Source of the DNA: a bacterium
GTDB taxonomy: Bacteria; Desulfobacterota; JAPLJL01
NCBI GenBank assembly: GCA_028713675.1
Contig: JAQTNV010000010.1
Location: forward strand, 1 to 64,000
Direction of reading: 5' to 3'
Length of the DNA stretch: 64,000 nucleotides
Within the stretch, counting starts at the first letter, position 1. The number at the start of each line of letters is the position of its first letter. The notes beneath the pieces were generated by a model that saw only the letters and a program-made list of their open reading frames with translations, had not been told where the DNA came from and searched no databases. Positions 41,480-49,290 of the stretch are shown piece after piece. Both the position numbers and the translations under genes were made by a program.

Positions 41480-41887
41480 ATGAAGATTTCCGGAAAAGAA
41501 TATAAAAGCCTGGCCGAGATCAATGTCACCCCCATGGTGGACGTAATGCTGGTCCTCCTGATCATTTTCATCGTCGCCGCCCCGCTCCTGGAACAGGGGA
41601 TGGGGGTCTCCCTGCCCCAGGCCGAGGCCCCGGCGGTGGAAATCAAAAACGAGGACCTGATCATCAGCATCGGTAAGAACCGGGTGGTCATGATCGGAAA
41701 CGCGGCGGTACCCCTCGCGGAACTGGGAAAAAAACTCAAGCTGATCGGGGAGCAGACCGGCAAGAAACAGATCTTCCTGCGCGCCGACCGGGACGTTCCT
41801 TACGGCCTGGTCGTTAAGGTCATGTCCGATATCAAGGGAGCCGGTTTTCCCGACCTGGGGATCGTGACCGAACCGCCGGAGAAATAA
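41480..41887 (+). CDS. tolR: TolR (ExbD/TolR biopolymer transport protein)
   Basis: 135 residues. One N-terminal helix with the proton-carrying Asp: INVTPMVDVMLVLLIIFIVAAPL, the hallmark of TolR/ExbD. Periplasmic domain with KQIFLRADRDVPYGLVVKVMSDIKGAG. Second subunit of the TolQR motor. No clear Shine-Dalgarno; preceded by repeat words. Confidence 0.94.
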   Translation: MKISGKEYKSLAEINVTPMVDVMLVLLIIFIVAAPLLEQGMGVSLPQAEAPAVEIKNEDLIISIGKNRVVMIGNAAVPLAELGKKLKLIGEQTGKKQIFLRADRDVPYGLVVKVMSDIKGAGFPDLGIVTEPPEK

Positions 41888-41942
41888 AACATCAAACTGA
41901 AGTTGGTAGGTTCACCGTTCCCATTCGCAGGGCTCAGGGCAA

Positions 41943-42045
41943 GCAAGGTTCAAAGGTTGAATACGGAAAAATCCAAAGGCAAAGTCCGGAAACACCTTAA
42001 CCTTGAACTCTGGACTTTGAACCCTGAACCTGGATACCTACAAAG
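41943..42045. repeat. GGTTCAA / AACCTTG heptamer repeats between tolR and tolA
   Basis: GTTCAAAGGTTGAA near 41949 and AACCTTG, AACTCTG, GACTTTG, AACCCTG, AACCTGG at 41999-42033, mutually complementary words. Confidence 0.8.
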
Positions 42046-42057
42046 TAGAAGTAAGAA

Positions 42058-42870
42058 ATGACGTATTTACAAGCGGAAGCCTTTTCCCTGAAAAAAGCCC
42101 TGACCATTTCCCTCCTGATTCATTTCCTGGTCATTTTATACATCGTGTTCGAGCCCCGGCTTTTTCCTTCCCCCGCCATCCCCCTGATCCCGGTCTACCG
42201 GGTCAACCTGGTTTCCCTCCCGGCCCCTCCCGCGCCCGAGGTGGTCACGCCGTCGCCGACGGTTGAGGCTCCCGCGCCTGTTCCCCCGGCCCCGCCCGTC
42301 CAGGCGGCACCCCCGGTCAAGGCCGCCCCGCCCGTCCAGGCCGCACCCCCGGTCAAGGCCAGTCCCAAACTTCATTCCCAGGCCGTGAAAAAATCCCCGG
42401 CCTCAACCCGGCCGGCGAAAAAAACCGCGGCCGCTAAAACCGCGGCCGCCAAAGCCAAAGATTCCTTCGCAAAATCCCTGGACCACAGCCGGGAGCTGGG
42501 CCAGGCGATCGCCTCGATCAAGAAAAACCTGATCGAAAAGATCGAGTCCCAGACGGAATCGGACCTGGTGGTTCTGAATCCCAGCGCCGGATCGGAAAAT
42601 TCCGACCCGGAGTTTCAGCGCTATCTCGAGGGGGTCTCCCGGAAAATCAAATCCGCCTGGGCCTATCCAGCGGCCAAGCCCCGGCAGCAGCTGATCGTGA
42701 GCATCAAGATCCGCGCGGATGGTCAGGTCACGGACGCCAAGATTGAAAAAAGCTCCCTGGACCAGGCCTACGACGCCTCGGCCCTCCGGGCCCTGCAGAA
42801 GGCCAATCCGCTGCCGCCCCTGCCCTCGCTTCGCTATGGACGAATCCTGGAAATCGGGTTACGTTTTTGA
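42058..42870 (+). CDS. tolA: TolA-like protein (TonB C-terminal domain)
   Basis: 270 residues. Inner-membrane helix near residues 13-35, a Pro/Ala/Val-rich linker with a 12-residue unit PPVQAAPPVKAA repeated (about 75-100), a Lys/Ala stretch, and a C-terminal TonB/TolA domain (FQRYLEGVSRKIKSAWAYP, VSIKIRADGQVTDAKIEKSS, DASALRALQKANPLPPLPSL). It links the TolQR motor to TolB-Pal. Linker is much shorter than in E. coli TolA. Confidence 0.9.
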   Translation: MTYLQAEAFSLKKALTISLLIHFLVILYIVFEPRLFPSPAIPLIPVYRVNLVSLPAPPAPEVVTPSPTVEAPAPVPPAPPVQAAPPVKAAPPVQAAPPVKASPKLHSQAVKKSPASTRPAKKTAAAKTAAAKAKDSFAKSLDHSRELGQAIASIKKNLIEKIESQTESDLVVLNPSAGSENSDPEFQRYLEGVSRKIKSAWAYPAAKPRQQLIVSIKIRADGQVTDAKIEKSSLDQAYDASALRALQKANPLPPLPSLRYGRILEIGLRF

Positions 42871-42875
42871 AAGAA

Positions 42876-43101
42876 GGTGTTACATGCAGCAATTTAAGCC
42901 TTCGATATTACAGGAAAAAATGAAAAGCTCTAACATCATCAAACCCTTTGGAGTACATTAGCTTGCTGATGCGATGCGTCCCGCCAGTGGCGGGAGGCAC
43001 TCTAAAAATACTATTATGGATTGCAATAGTTTTCTGATACTCTGCAAAAGCAAGCTTTTGCGCTCCATAAAGATATATCTGATAAGAATATTTGTAACAC
43101 C
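42876..43101. mobile_element. Possible MITE-like element between tolA and tolB
   Basis: A 226-bp AT-rich segment bounded by the 9-bp inverted repeat GGTGTTACA (42876-42884) and TGTAACACC (43093-43101), containing a CCCGCCAGTGGCGGG hairpin and GCAAAAGC-AA-GCTTTTGC-GCTCC. No protein is encoded. Short terminal repeats, so tentative. Confidence 0.4.
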
Positions 43102-43125
43102 CTCTAAAAACCAAAGGAGGAGATA

Positions 43126-44475
43126 ATGGAAAACCGATCAAATTCTCTCCCGACGAACCCCAAACGGAATCTCCGGAAACTTCCCGGGTTATTCCTTTTG
43201 GCTGCTCTGTTTATCCTCGGGCCACTGATTCTGGCCTCCGTGGCGGAAAAGGTCTACATCGATATCGGAAGCCCGGGAGCCAAAAAGTTCCCGATCGCCA
43301 TTCCCGCCCCGGCTCCGACCGCCGGCGCCCCCGCGGCCCTGGCGGGGAAGATCGCCTCGACCCTGAAATTCGATCTCGAGCTTTCCGGCCTCTTCAAGAT
43401 TCTTCCTCCCGAGTCCTACCTGAAACCGGGGCTCCCCTCGGGGGCCGAGGATTTCGCCTCCTGGCGCACAATCGGGGCGGAGGGCCTGGTCCGGGTTAAA
43501 TATGCCCAGAAGGACCAGAAGCTCTCCATTACCGCCGAGATCTACGATCCGGTCCAGGGCATTTCCCTCTCCGGAAAGGTTTTTACCGGCAGCCCCGAGA
43601 GCTGCGCGGCCCTCACCCACCAGCTCGCCAACGAGGTGGTGCGGGCCTTTACCGGCACCCCCGGCCTCTTCGGCAGCCGGATCGCCTATGAATCCAACCG
43701 GAGCGGGCGCAAGGAAATCTTCATTTCCGATCTCGATCAGACCCACGAGCTGCAGATCACCAGCAATCGCCGGCTGAATTTGAGCCCGGCCTGGTCCCCG
43801 GACGGCTCGCAGATCCTTTACACCTCCTATCTCAAACGCAACCCCGACCTGTACCGCTACGACCTCCGGTCCGGCAAATCGGAAAGCGTCGCCCACTTCC
43901 CGGGCCTGAACCTGGGGCCGGTCTTCTCCCCGTCGGGAAAAGAGCTCGCCCTGACCCTTTCCCGGGATAACGACGCGGAAATCTACGTGCAGAACCTGGC
44001 CAGCAAGGAAATGACCCGCCTGACCAACAACCAGGTGATCGACGTGCAGCCCTCCTATTCCCCCGACGGGAAGAAAATCGCCTTTACCAGCTCCCGGGCG
44101 GGCTCGCCCCAGATTTACGTCATGGATTCCGACGGGAAAAACGCCGTCCGGCTGACCTTCCAGGGCTCCTACAACTGCTCCCCGGCCTGGTCCCCGCGGG
44201 GCGACCGGATCGCCTACACCCGCCAGGAAAATAACCGCTTCTCGCTCTTTACCATCAAACCCGACGGCACGGAGGACACCCTCCTGGTGGGGGACGCGGG
44301 CAGCAACGAAGACCCGGCTTGGTCCCCGGATGGGCGCCTGATCGCTTTCTCCACGAACCGCACCGGCGACTATGACATCTGGGTGGTGAATTTCGACGGC
44401 AGCACCCCCCGGGCGCTGATCACCCGGAAGGGATCGAACGAAACCGCGCCGGCGTGGTCCGCGGTCGCTCCCTGA
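43126..44475 (+). CDS. tolB: TolB periplasmic beta-propeller
   Basis: 449 residues, AAAGGAGGAG before the ATG. Signal-anchor or signal peptide (LFLLAALFILGPLILAS), N-terminal D1 domain (YIDIGSPGAKKFPIAIP, LSGLFKILPPES, TIGAEGLVRVKY, ANEVVRAFTGTPGLFGSRIAY), then a six-bladed propeller with SPDG-type repeats (SPAWSPDGSQILYTS, PSYSPDGKKIAFTSSRAG, DPAWSPDGRLIAFSTNRTG). Interacts with Pal and TolA. Canonical gene order. Confidence 0.96.
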   Translation: MENRSNSLPTNPKRNLRKLPGLFLLAALFILGPLILASVAEKVYIDIGSPGAKKFPIAIPAPAPTAGAPAALAGKIASTLKFDLELSGLFKILPPESYLKPGLPSGAEDFASWRTIGAEGLVRVKYAQKDQKLSITAEIYDPVQGISLSGKVFTGSPESCAALTHQLANEVVRAFTGTPGLFGSRIAYESNRSGRKEIFISDLDQTHELQITSNRRLNLSPAWSPDGSQILYTSYLKRNPDLYRYDLRSGKSESVAHFPGLNLGPVFSPSGKELALTLSRDNDAEIYVQNLASKEMTRLTNNQVIDVQPSYSPDGKKIAFTSSRAGSPQIYVMDSDGKNAVRLTFQGSYNCSPAWSPRGDRIAYTRQENNRFSLFTIKPDGTEDTLLVGDAGSNEDPAWSPDGRLIAFSTNRTGDYDIWVVNFDGSTPRALITRKGSNETAPAWSAVAP

Positions 44476-44574
44476 ACGGGTCCCGAAAATGATTGTCAAT
44501 ATATGTTAAGATGAAAAAGAGGAAGCATTATGACTGAAGAAAACCAGAAAGATAAAGTAAAAAAGGAGGGTGGG

Positions 44575-45477
44575 ATGAATTTGTTCCAAAAGAGAATGTT
44601 TGGATCTCTTTTAGTTACCCTGGGAGTCGCGGCGCTGGTAATCCTCTCCGCCTGCGCCAAGCCCCCGATCAAGGAAATCGCCACCGCCGAAGCGGCCCTG
44701 GAAAAGGCGCGCACGGCCGAGGCCCCCACCTACGCCCCGGAAACTTTCAAGAGCGCCGAGGACATCCTCGCCCAGGCCAAGACCGAGATGCAGAAAAAGA
44801 AATACAAACCGGCCAAGAAAGACGCCATCAACGCCCGGCTCCTGGCCGAGCGGGCCCTGGATGAGGCCGTCAAGAACAAGGCCGCCCAGGAGGCCGTACA
44901 GCCCAAAGCCCCCGGTCTGACCGAGGAGGAAAAAGCCGCCGGCCCCACTGTCCAGCCGCAGGAAATCTCGGTGGCCGAGCTCCAGAAACAGCAGACCGGG
45001 ACCGGCTCCCTGGATGAAGGAATGAAGATTTCGTCCCTGGAAGCTGTCCATTTCAATTTCGACGATTTCAGCCTCTCTGAAGAAGCCCGCCAGACCCTGG
45101 CCAAGAACGCGGAATGGTTGAAAAAATACAATGTCGTGATCCAGATCGAAGGCCACTGCGACGAGCGCGGCGCCAACGAATACAACCTCGCCCTGGGCGA
45201 GAAAAGGGCCAAGACCGCCCGCGATTACCTGGTGGCTCTCGGCATTGACGCTTCCCGGCTGACGATCATCAGTTACGGGGAAGAAATCCCGGTCGACCCC
45301 GGCAGCAGCGAAGCCGCCTGGGCCAAGAACCGGCGGGCCGAATTCATTGTCACAAAAATGAACGACAAGCAGCCGGAGACCGGTGTCAAACAGCCGGAAA
45401 CCGGCATCAAGCAGCCGGAGGCCGGGATTACACAGCCGGAAACCGGCATTAAGCAGCCGGAAACCGGCAGCAAGTAG
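44575..45477 (+). CDS. pal: Pal peptidoglycan-associated lipoprotein with DUF4398-like region and repeat tail
   Basis: 300 residues from ATG 44575, chosen for AAAGGAGGGTGGG upstream. Lipobox LSAC. An alpha-helical DUF4398-like segment (ETFKSAEDILAQAKTEMQKKKY) precedes the OmpA-like domain (VHFNFDDFSLSEEARQTLAK, IEGHCDERGANEYNLALGEKRA), which binds diaminopimelate in peptidoglycan. The last 36 residues are a QPETG-based heptapeptide repeated about five times, absent from typical Pal. Part of the tol cluster. Confidence 0.95.
   Translation: MNLFQKRMFGSLLVTLGVAALVILSACAKPPIKEIATAEAALEKARTAEAPTYAPETFKSAEDILAQAKTEMQKKKYKPAKKDAINARLLAERALDEAVKNKAAQEAVQPKAPGLTEEEKAAGPTVQPQEISVAELQKQQTGTGSLDEGMKISSLEAVHFNFDDFSLSEEARQTLAKNAEWLKKYNVVIQIEGHCDERGANEYNLALGEKRAKTARDYLVALGIDASRLTIISYGEEIPVDPGSSEAAWAKNRRAEFIVTKMNDKQPETGVKQPETGIKQPEAGITQPETGIKQPETGSK
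45379..45477 (+). repeat. 21-bp tandem repeat in the pal 3' end
   Basis: About five units of 21 bp encode KQPETGV/I-type heptapeptides, with some degeneration (GIKQPEAG, GITQPETG). Confidence 0.9.
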
Positions 45478-45480
45478 AAA

Positions 45481-45635
45481 GAAACCAGTTTCTAGTTTCG
45501 AGTTTCGGGTTTCGAGTTTGAAATTCTCGGAATTTTTTACGGAATGTCATTTCTGCGAACATGTCCGACGACCTGTCCTCCGAAGCCTTGGCGTAGGAGG
45601 GAGCCTTGGCGAAGTCGGAAGCAGGAATCCAGGGG
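45481..45635. repeat. GTTTCGA heptamers and a dispersed repeat between pal and cpoB
   Basis: GTTTCTA, GTTTCGA, GTTTCGG, GTTTCGA, GTTTGAA at 45487-45521, then an element GTCATTTCTGCG ... CCTCCGAAGCCTTGGCGTAGGAGG ... GAAGCAGGAATCCAG. No gene. Confidence 0.8.
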
Positions 45636-45639
45636 TTTT

Positions 45640-46494
45640 ATGAAGATTTCTTTTCGCTTTCTTCTTTTCACTCTTTGCTCCCTGCTCCCTGCCCTTTGTC
45701 TATTCCCCGGCTGTCTGCTCCTGACCAGTAACGACGGCATCGTCATCTCCGCCCGGCTGGATACCCTCGAGTCCAAGGTCAACCGGCTGGACCAGGACCT
45801 GCCCCGGCTCAAGGCCCAGAGCGAAGCCAACCAGAAGGAGCTCGAGCGGCTCACCCGCCAGCAGGCCGACCTGCTGAACCAGATCGAGCAGATCAAGCAG
45901 ACCATCCTCTCCCTCGGGGGAAAATTCGAGGAAGGGGAATCCCTGTTTGCCCGGCTGAAAACCCTGGAAGGGGAAGTCCAGGAACAGGCCGCCCAGGTCA
46001 AGCTGCATGCCGACCGGGCCCGGGAGCAGAACGACCGCCTGGCCAAGTTGGAAGGGATCATTTCCCCGGGCGGGCAGGTAGACGCCCAGAAACTGACCCC
46101 GAAATGGGCCAACGAGGAAGCCGGCTACCGGGAAGCCTACTCGAATTATCAGGGGAAAAAATACGATCTGGCCCGGGCCAAGTTTGAAAAGCTCATCGAG
46201 CTTTACCCCGGAGGCCAGTTCTCCGAAAGCGCCCGTTATTGGATCGGGGAATGTTACTTCAACCTCAAGGATTACGAGCGGGCTCTACTGAGTTTCAACG
46301 AAGTGATCGAGAAGTATCCGAAAAGCGACAAGGTCCCCGGCGCTTATCTGAAACTGGGGCTTTCCTTCCTCGAGCTTGGCCAGCAGAAGGAAGCCCAGAT
46401 GGCCTTCGAAACCCTGCTTTCCAAGTTTCCCAAATCCGACGCCGCCAAAACCGCCAAGGAAAAGCTGAAAAAAATGAGGAAGAAGGGAAAGTGA
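45640..46494 (+). CDS. cpoB: CpoB/YbgF Tol-Pal associated lipoprotein
   Basis: 284 residues from ATG 45640 (AGGGG upstream). Signal sequence with lipobox LFPGC, coiled-coil segment of about residues 40-130 (ISARLDTLESKVNRLDQDL, then Gln/Glu-rich), and C-terminal TPR repeats (REAYSNYQGKKYDLARAKFE, GECYFNLKDYERALLSFNEV, LKLGLSFLELGQQKEAQMAFE). Coordinates cell-wall synthesis and outer membrane constriction with Tol in E. coli. The signal peptide is encoded by heptamer-like words (CTTTGCT, CCCTGCT, CCCTGCC, CTTTGTC). Confidence 0.93.
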   Translation: MKISFRFLLFTLCSLLPALCLFPGCLLLTSNDGIVISARLDTLESKVNRLDQDLPRLKAQSEANQKELERLTRQQADLLNQIEQIKQTILSLGGKFEEGESLFARLKTLEGEVQEQAAQVKLHADRAREQNDRLAKLEGIISPGGQVDAQKLTPKWANEEAGYREAYSNYQGKKYDLARAKFEKLIELYPGGQFSESARYWIGECYFNLKDYERALLSFNEVIEKYPKSDKVPGAYLKLGLSFLELGQQKEAQMAFETLLSKFPKSDAAKTAKEKLKKMRKKGK

Positions 46495-46505
46495 TCAACT
46501 GTTTA

Positions 46506-46679
46506 AGGTAGGTGGTAGGTAGCAGGTGGTAGGTGGTAGGTGGTAGGTGGTAGGTGGTAGGTGGTAGGTGATAGGTGGTAGGTAGTAGGTAGTAGGTAGT
46601 AGGTAGTAGGTAGTAGGTAGTAGGTAGTAGGTAGTAGGTAGTAGGTAGTAGGTAGTAGGTAGTAGGTAGTAGGTAGTAG
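46506..46679 (+). repeat. Large GGTGGTA / GGTAGTA heptamer array
   Basis: About 25 consecutive 7-nt units in two blocks: GGTGGTA (with one GGTAGCA and one GGTGATA) then about 14 near-perfect GGTAGTA. G-rich on the plus strand and able in principle to form two-tier G-quadruplexes. Fills the gap after cpoB. Confidence 0.97.
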
Positions 46680-46724
46680 ACCCCCGGAAACCGATTTAAC
46701 TCTTTTTTAAAATTCCATTTAAAT

Positions 46725-47210
46725 TTAATGACCCAGTGAAAATCCTAATATTTTGCCATTAGTACGATCTATAAATACAAAACCATTAAACGCACCTGGA
46801 ATAGGAGGAAATACTTTTAATTGAAAATAAATTGCCCAATAATTCTTCCCTCCTAAATGCATTTCTTGAATATTTGGTGAAAGCCAAATCCTTGGATTTC
46901 TATATACTTCGTCGTTCCATCTAGTATTATTGTCATCTGCTTTTATTCCAACTGTTTCTTTACCCCAAGATGGATCGTTTGTCTTTTTTATCAAACCAGC
47001 TCTAGCAATTTTTATCGCTTCCGACAAAGTGATGTTCGTTGTTTTCCCGGAAGGATAAGAAAATTCTATCGATTTTATAGGAGAAGGATTCTTCTCCGCC
47101 TTTGAAGCTTCAGGAGTATGACTGGGAGAGCAATTCAAACATACCAGGAAGGTACAAACAACCCATAGTGAACAAACAACTCGCATAGAGGTATTATAAA
47201 TCATTTTCAA
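46725..47210 (-). CDS. AT-rich lipoprotein with PepSY-like domain
   Basis: 161 residues. A lipoprotein signal with a late Cys (LNCSPSH), then a small beta domain: TLSEAIKIARAGLIKK, IWLSPNIQEMHLGGKNYWAIYFQLKV and GFVFIDRTNGKILGFSLGH, which resembles PepSY/YkwD-like inhibitory folds (terminal D-x-x-T-G-K-I-L). AT-rich and poorly matched to local composition. Stands alone next to the large heptamer array and a dispersed repeat, so possibly acquired. Confidence 0.6.
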   Translation of the reverse strand: MKMIYNTSMRVVCSLWVVCTFLVCLNCSPSHTPEASKAEKNPSPIKSIEFSYPSGKTTNITLSEAIKIARAGLIKKTNDPSWGKETVGIKADDNNTRWNDEVYRNPRIWLSPNIQEMHLGGKNYWAIYFQLKVFPPIPGAFNGFVFIDRTNGKILGFSLGH

Positions 47211-47245
47211 CTTGATAATTCCTCGCGGCTGCGGGGTTGCCTTAT

Positions 47246-47341
47246 TCCGTCATTCCGGGCTTGACTAAGCCTGCCCCGGACCTGATCCGGGGGAATCCAG
47301 TATTTTTTCCGCCTGGATTCCTGCTTCCGCAGGAATGACAA
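47246..47341. repeat. Dispersed bipartite inverted repeat
   Basis: Near copy of the element at 12329-12420: GTCATTCCGGGCTTGACTAAG, CCGGACCTGATCCGG, GGAATCCAG, CTGGATTCCTGC-TTCC-GCAGGAATGAC. Confidence 0.9.
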
Positions 47342-47411
47342 CAGACAAAATAAAGGTTTAATAAATTAGATACCCCGCGGCTTTCCACGGGAAGATTAAT
47401 TCGGATGTGGA

Positions 47412-48857
47412 CTATTTTCCCAGGCGGGATTTGAGGAGCTCGCCCACCCGCTTGGGGTTGGCCTTGCCTTTGCTTTTCTTCATTACCTGACCGGTTAGAA
47501 ACTGAAGAAGTTTCTCCTCACCGGATTTGAAGCGTTCCACTTCCTTGGGGCTATCCTTGATTACTTCGTCAATGATTCCGATCAGGGCCGACTCGTCCGA
47601 AACCTGGGACAGGCCCTGCTCCTGAACGATTTTCTCCGGGTCCTGGCCGTTCTTATACGACTCCTCGAGCACCTTTTTTCCGACCAGCCCGGAAATTTTC
47701 CCCTCATCCACCATCTTGATGATCCGCGCCAGGTTTTGCGGGGTCATCTTGACCGGGCCTCCGCCCTCCGCCCAGTAAATTCTTAAAAATTCTCCGGTCA
47801 CCCAGTTGCTCACCTTCTTGGGCTCCGGATGGATTTTGACGGTTTCGTCAAAAAAATCGGAGACGGGCTTGGCGGCCACCAGGACCTCGGCGTCATATCG
47901 GGTCAGGCCCAGGTCCCGGACGAAGCGGTCCGCTTTTTCCTGGGGAAGCTCAGGTATTTTCTTTTTCAGCTCTTCCACCCAGGAATTTTCCAGAACCAGG
48001 GGCAGAAGGTCGGGCTCGGGAAAATAGCGGTAGTCATGGGCCTCTTCCTTGCCCCGCATCGGCAGGGTGACCTCATTATCGGGATCCCAGAGCAGGGTTT
48101 CCTGAACCACCTTTTTCCCCTCCGAGACGAGCGCGATCTGCCTTTGGATCTCCTTGGCCAGGGCTTTCTCCACGTTTTTGAAGGAGTTCATGTTCTTGAG
48201 CTCGGTCTTGACCCCCAGGGCGGTTTCGCCGCGGCGGCGGACGGAAACGTTAGCGTCGCAGCGAAGGGACCCCTCCTCCATTTTCCCGTCGCAAACCCCC
48301 AGGTAAACCAGGATCGCGGCCAGGCGGCGGAGATAATCCCCGGCCTCCTCCGGAGTCCGGAGATCCGGTTCCGAAACGATCTCCATCAGAGGCACCCCGG
48401 CACGGTTCAGGTCCACGAAGCTCGATCCGGAATCCGCGCCTTCCCCGTGCACGAGCTTCCCGGCATCCTCCTCCAGATGGACCCGGGTGATCCCGATCTT
48501 CCGGAGCCCGTTCCCGCCCGCGGGGATCTCGAGCGAGCCCCGGAGCGCCAGGGGTGACTCATACTGGGAGATCTGGTAGCCCTTGGGCAGGTCCGGGTAG
48601 AAATAATTCTTCCGGGCGAAGACCGAGCGGGGAGGGATTTCCTCGCAATGCAGGGCCAGGGAGGTCATGATCGCGAATTCCACCACCTTCCGGTTGATTA
48701 CCGGCAGGACCCCGGGCATCCCCAGGCAGACCGGGCAGGTATGGCTGTTCGGCTGGTCCCCGAACCGGGTCGAGCAGCCGCAGAAGATCTTGGACTGGGT
48801 CTGGAGCTGGGCGTGGACCTCGAGGCCGATTACTGATTCAAAAGCTTTATCATTCAT
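47412..48857 (-). CDS. gatB: Aspartyl/glutamyl-tRNA amidotransferase subunit B
   Basis: 481 residues. With GatA/GatC it converts Glu-tRNA(Gln) or Asp-tRNA(Asn) to the amide form. Motifs: [20 protein letters not shown] with the Zn-binding Cys set (CGC...CPVCLGMPG), [64 protein letters not shown]-like segment, and a C-terminal YqeY/tail domain. gatC and gatA are not adjacent. The ATG directly follows a heptamer repeat array and has no Shine-Dalgarno. Confidence 0.97.
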   Translation of the reverse strand: MNDKAFESVIGLEVHAQLQTQSKIFCGCSTRFGDQPNSHTCPVCLGMPGVLPVINRKVVEFAIMTSLALHCEEIPPRSVFARKNYFYPDLPKGYQISQYESPLALRGSLEIPAGGNGLRKIGITRVHLEEDAGKLVHGEGADSGSSFVDLNRAGVPLMEIVSEPDLRTPEEAGDYLRRLAAILVYLGVCDGKMEEGSLRCDANVSVRRRGETALGVKTELKNMNSFKNVEKALAKEIQRQIALVSEGKKVVQETLLWDPDNEVTLPMRGKEEAHDYRYFPEPDLLPLVLENSWVEELKKKIPELPQEKADRFVRDLGLTRYDAEVLVAAKPVSDFFDETVKIHPEPKKVSNWVTGEFLRIYWAEGGGPVKMTPQNLARIIKMVDEGKISGLVGKKVLEESYKNGQDPEKIVQEQGLSQVSDESALIGIIDEVIKDSPKEVERFKSGEEKLLQFLTGQVMKKSKGKANPKRVGELLKSRLGK

Positions 48858-48932
48858 AGTTCAAAGTCCAAAGGTCAAAGGTCAAAGTTCGAAGGAAAGA
48901 TATAAAACAGCATCAGCAAGCTGATGCGCTCC
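48856..48932. repeat. GTTCAAA heptamers upstream of gatB and a GCTCC-tailed hairpin
   Basis: GTTCAAA, GTCCAAA, GGTCAAA x2, GTTCGAA (48858-48892) abut the gatB start. 48910-48932 is GCATCAGC-AA-GCTGATGC-GCTCC, the same design as 43044-43066 with a covarying stem. Confidence 0.9.
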
Positions 48933-48946
48933 AAAAAAGAAAACCC

Positions 48947-49290
48947 TGAATTCCGGCTTCCTCCTGCGCCGAGGCTTCGGAGGACAAGTCCGCCGGAATG
49001 ACGATATTTATTTTTTACTGCTTACTGCCTACTCCTTACTGTTTACTGGGAGCGAAGCTCCCTGCTGCCTACTTCTTACTGACAGCGCAGCCTAAAGGCT
49101 GCGGCTACCTTAGAATGACAAATAAATATATTTCAATCGTCAATCGTAAATCGTCAATCGTCAATCGTCAATTTGCGCCTTGCGCTCTGCTTTTCGCAAG
49201 GCTAAAGCCTTGCCCTACATTTGCCCTATGCCCTTTGCGATCACAAATCAGGTTTTCACTCGTCAATCGTAAATCGTCAATCGTCAATTT
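48947..49290. repeat. Repeat-only region: heptamers and mini-hairpins
   Basis: A GGAAGAAGG-like dispersed element (48947-48998), CTTACTG/TTTACTG words (49012-49080), CGCAGCC-TAAA-GGCTGCG-GCTACC (49086-49109), ATCGTCA words (49135-49172 and again 49258-49288), GCAAGGC-TAAA-GCCTTGC (49196-49213). No gene is supported in 48858-49288. Confidence 0.85.

Noticed and set aside
46506-46679. CRISPR-like array
   Set aside because: 7-nt units without spacers; no cas genes.
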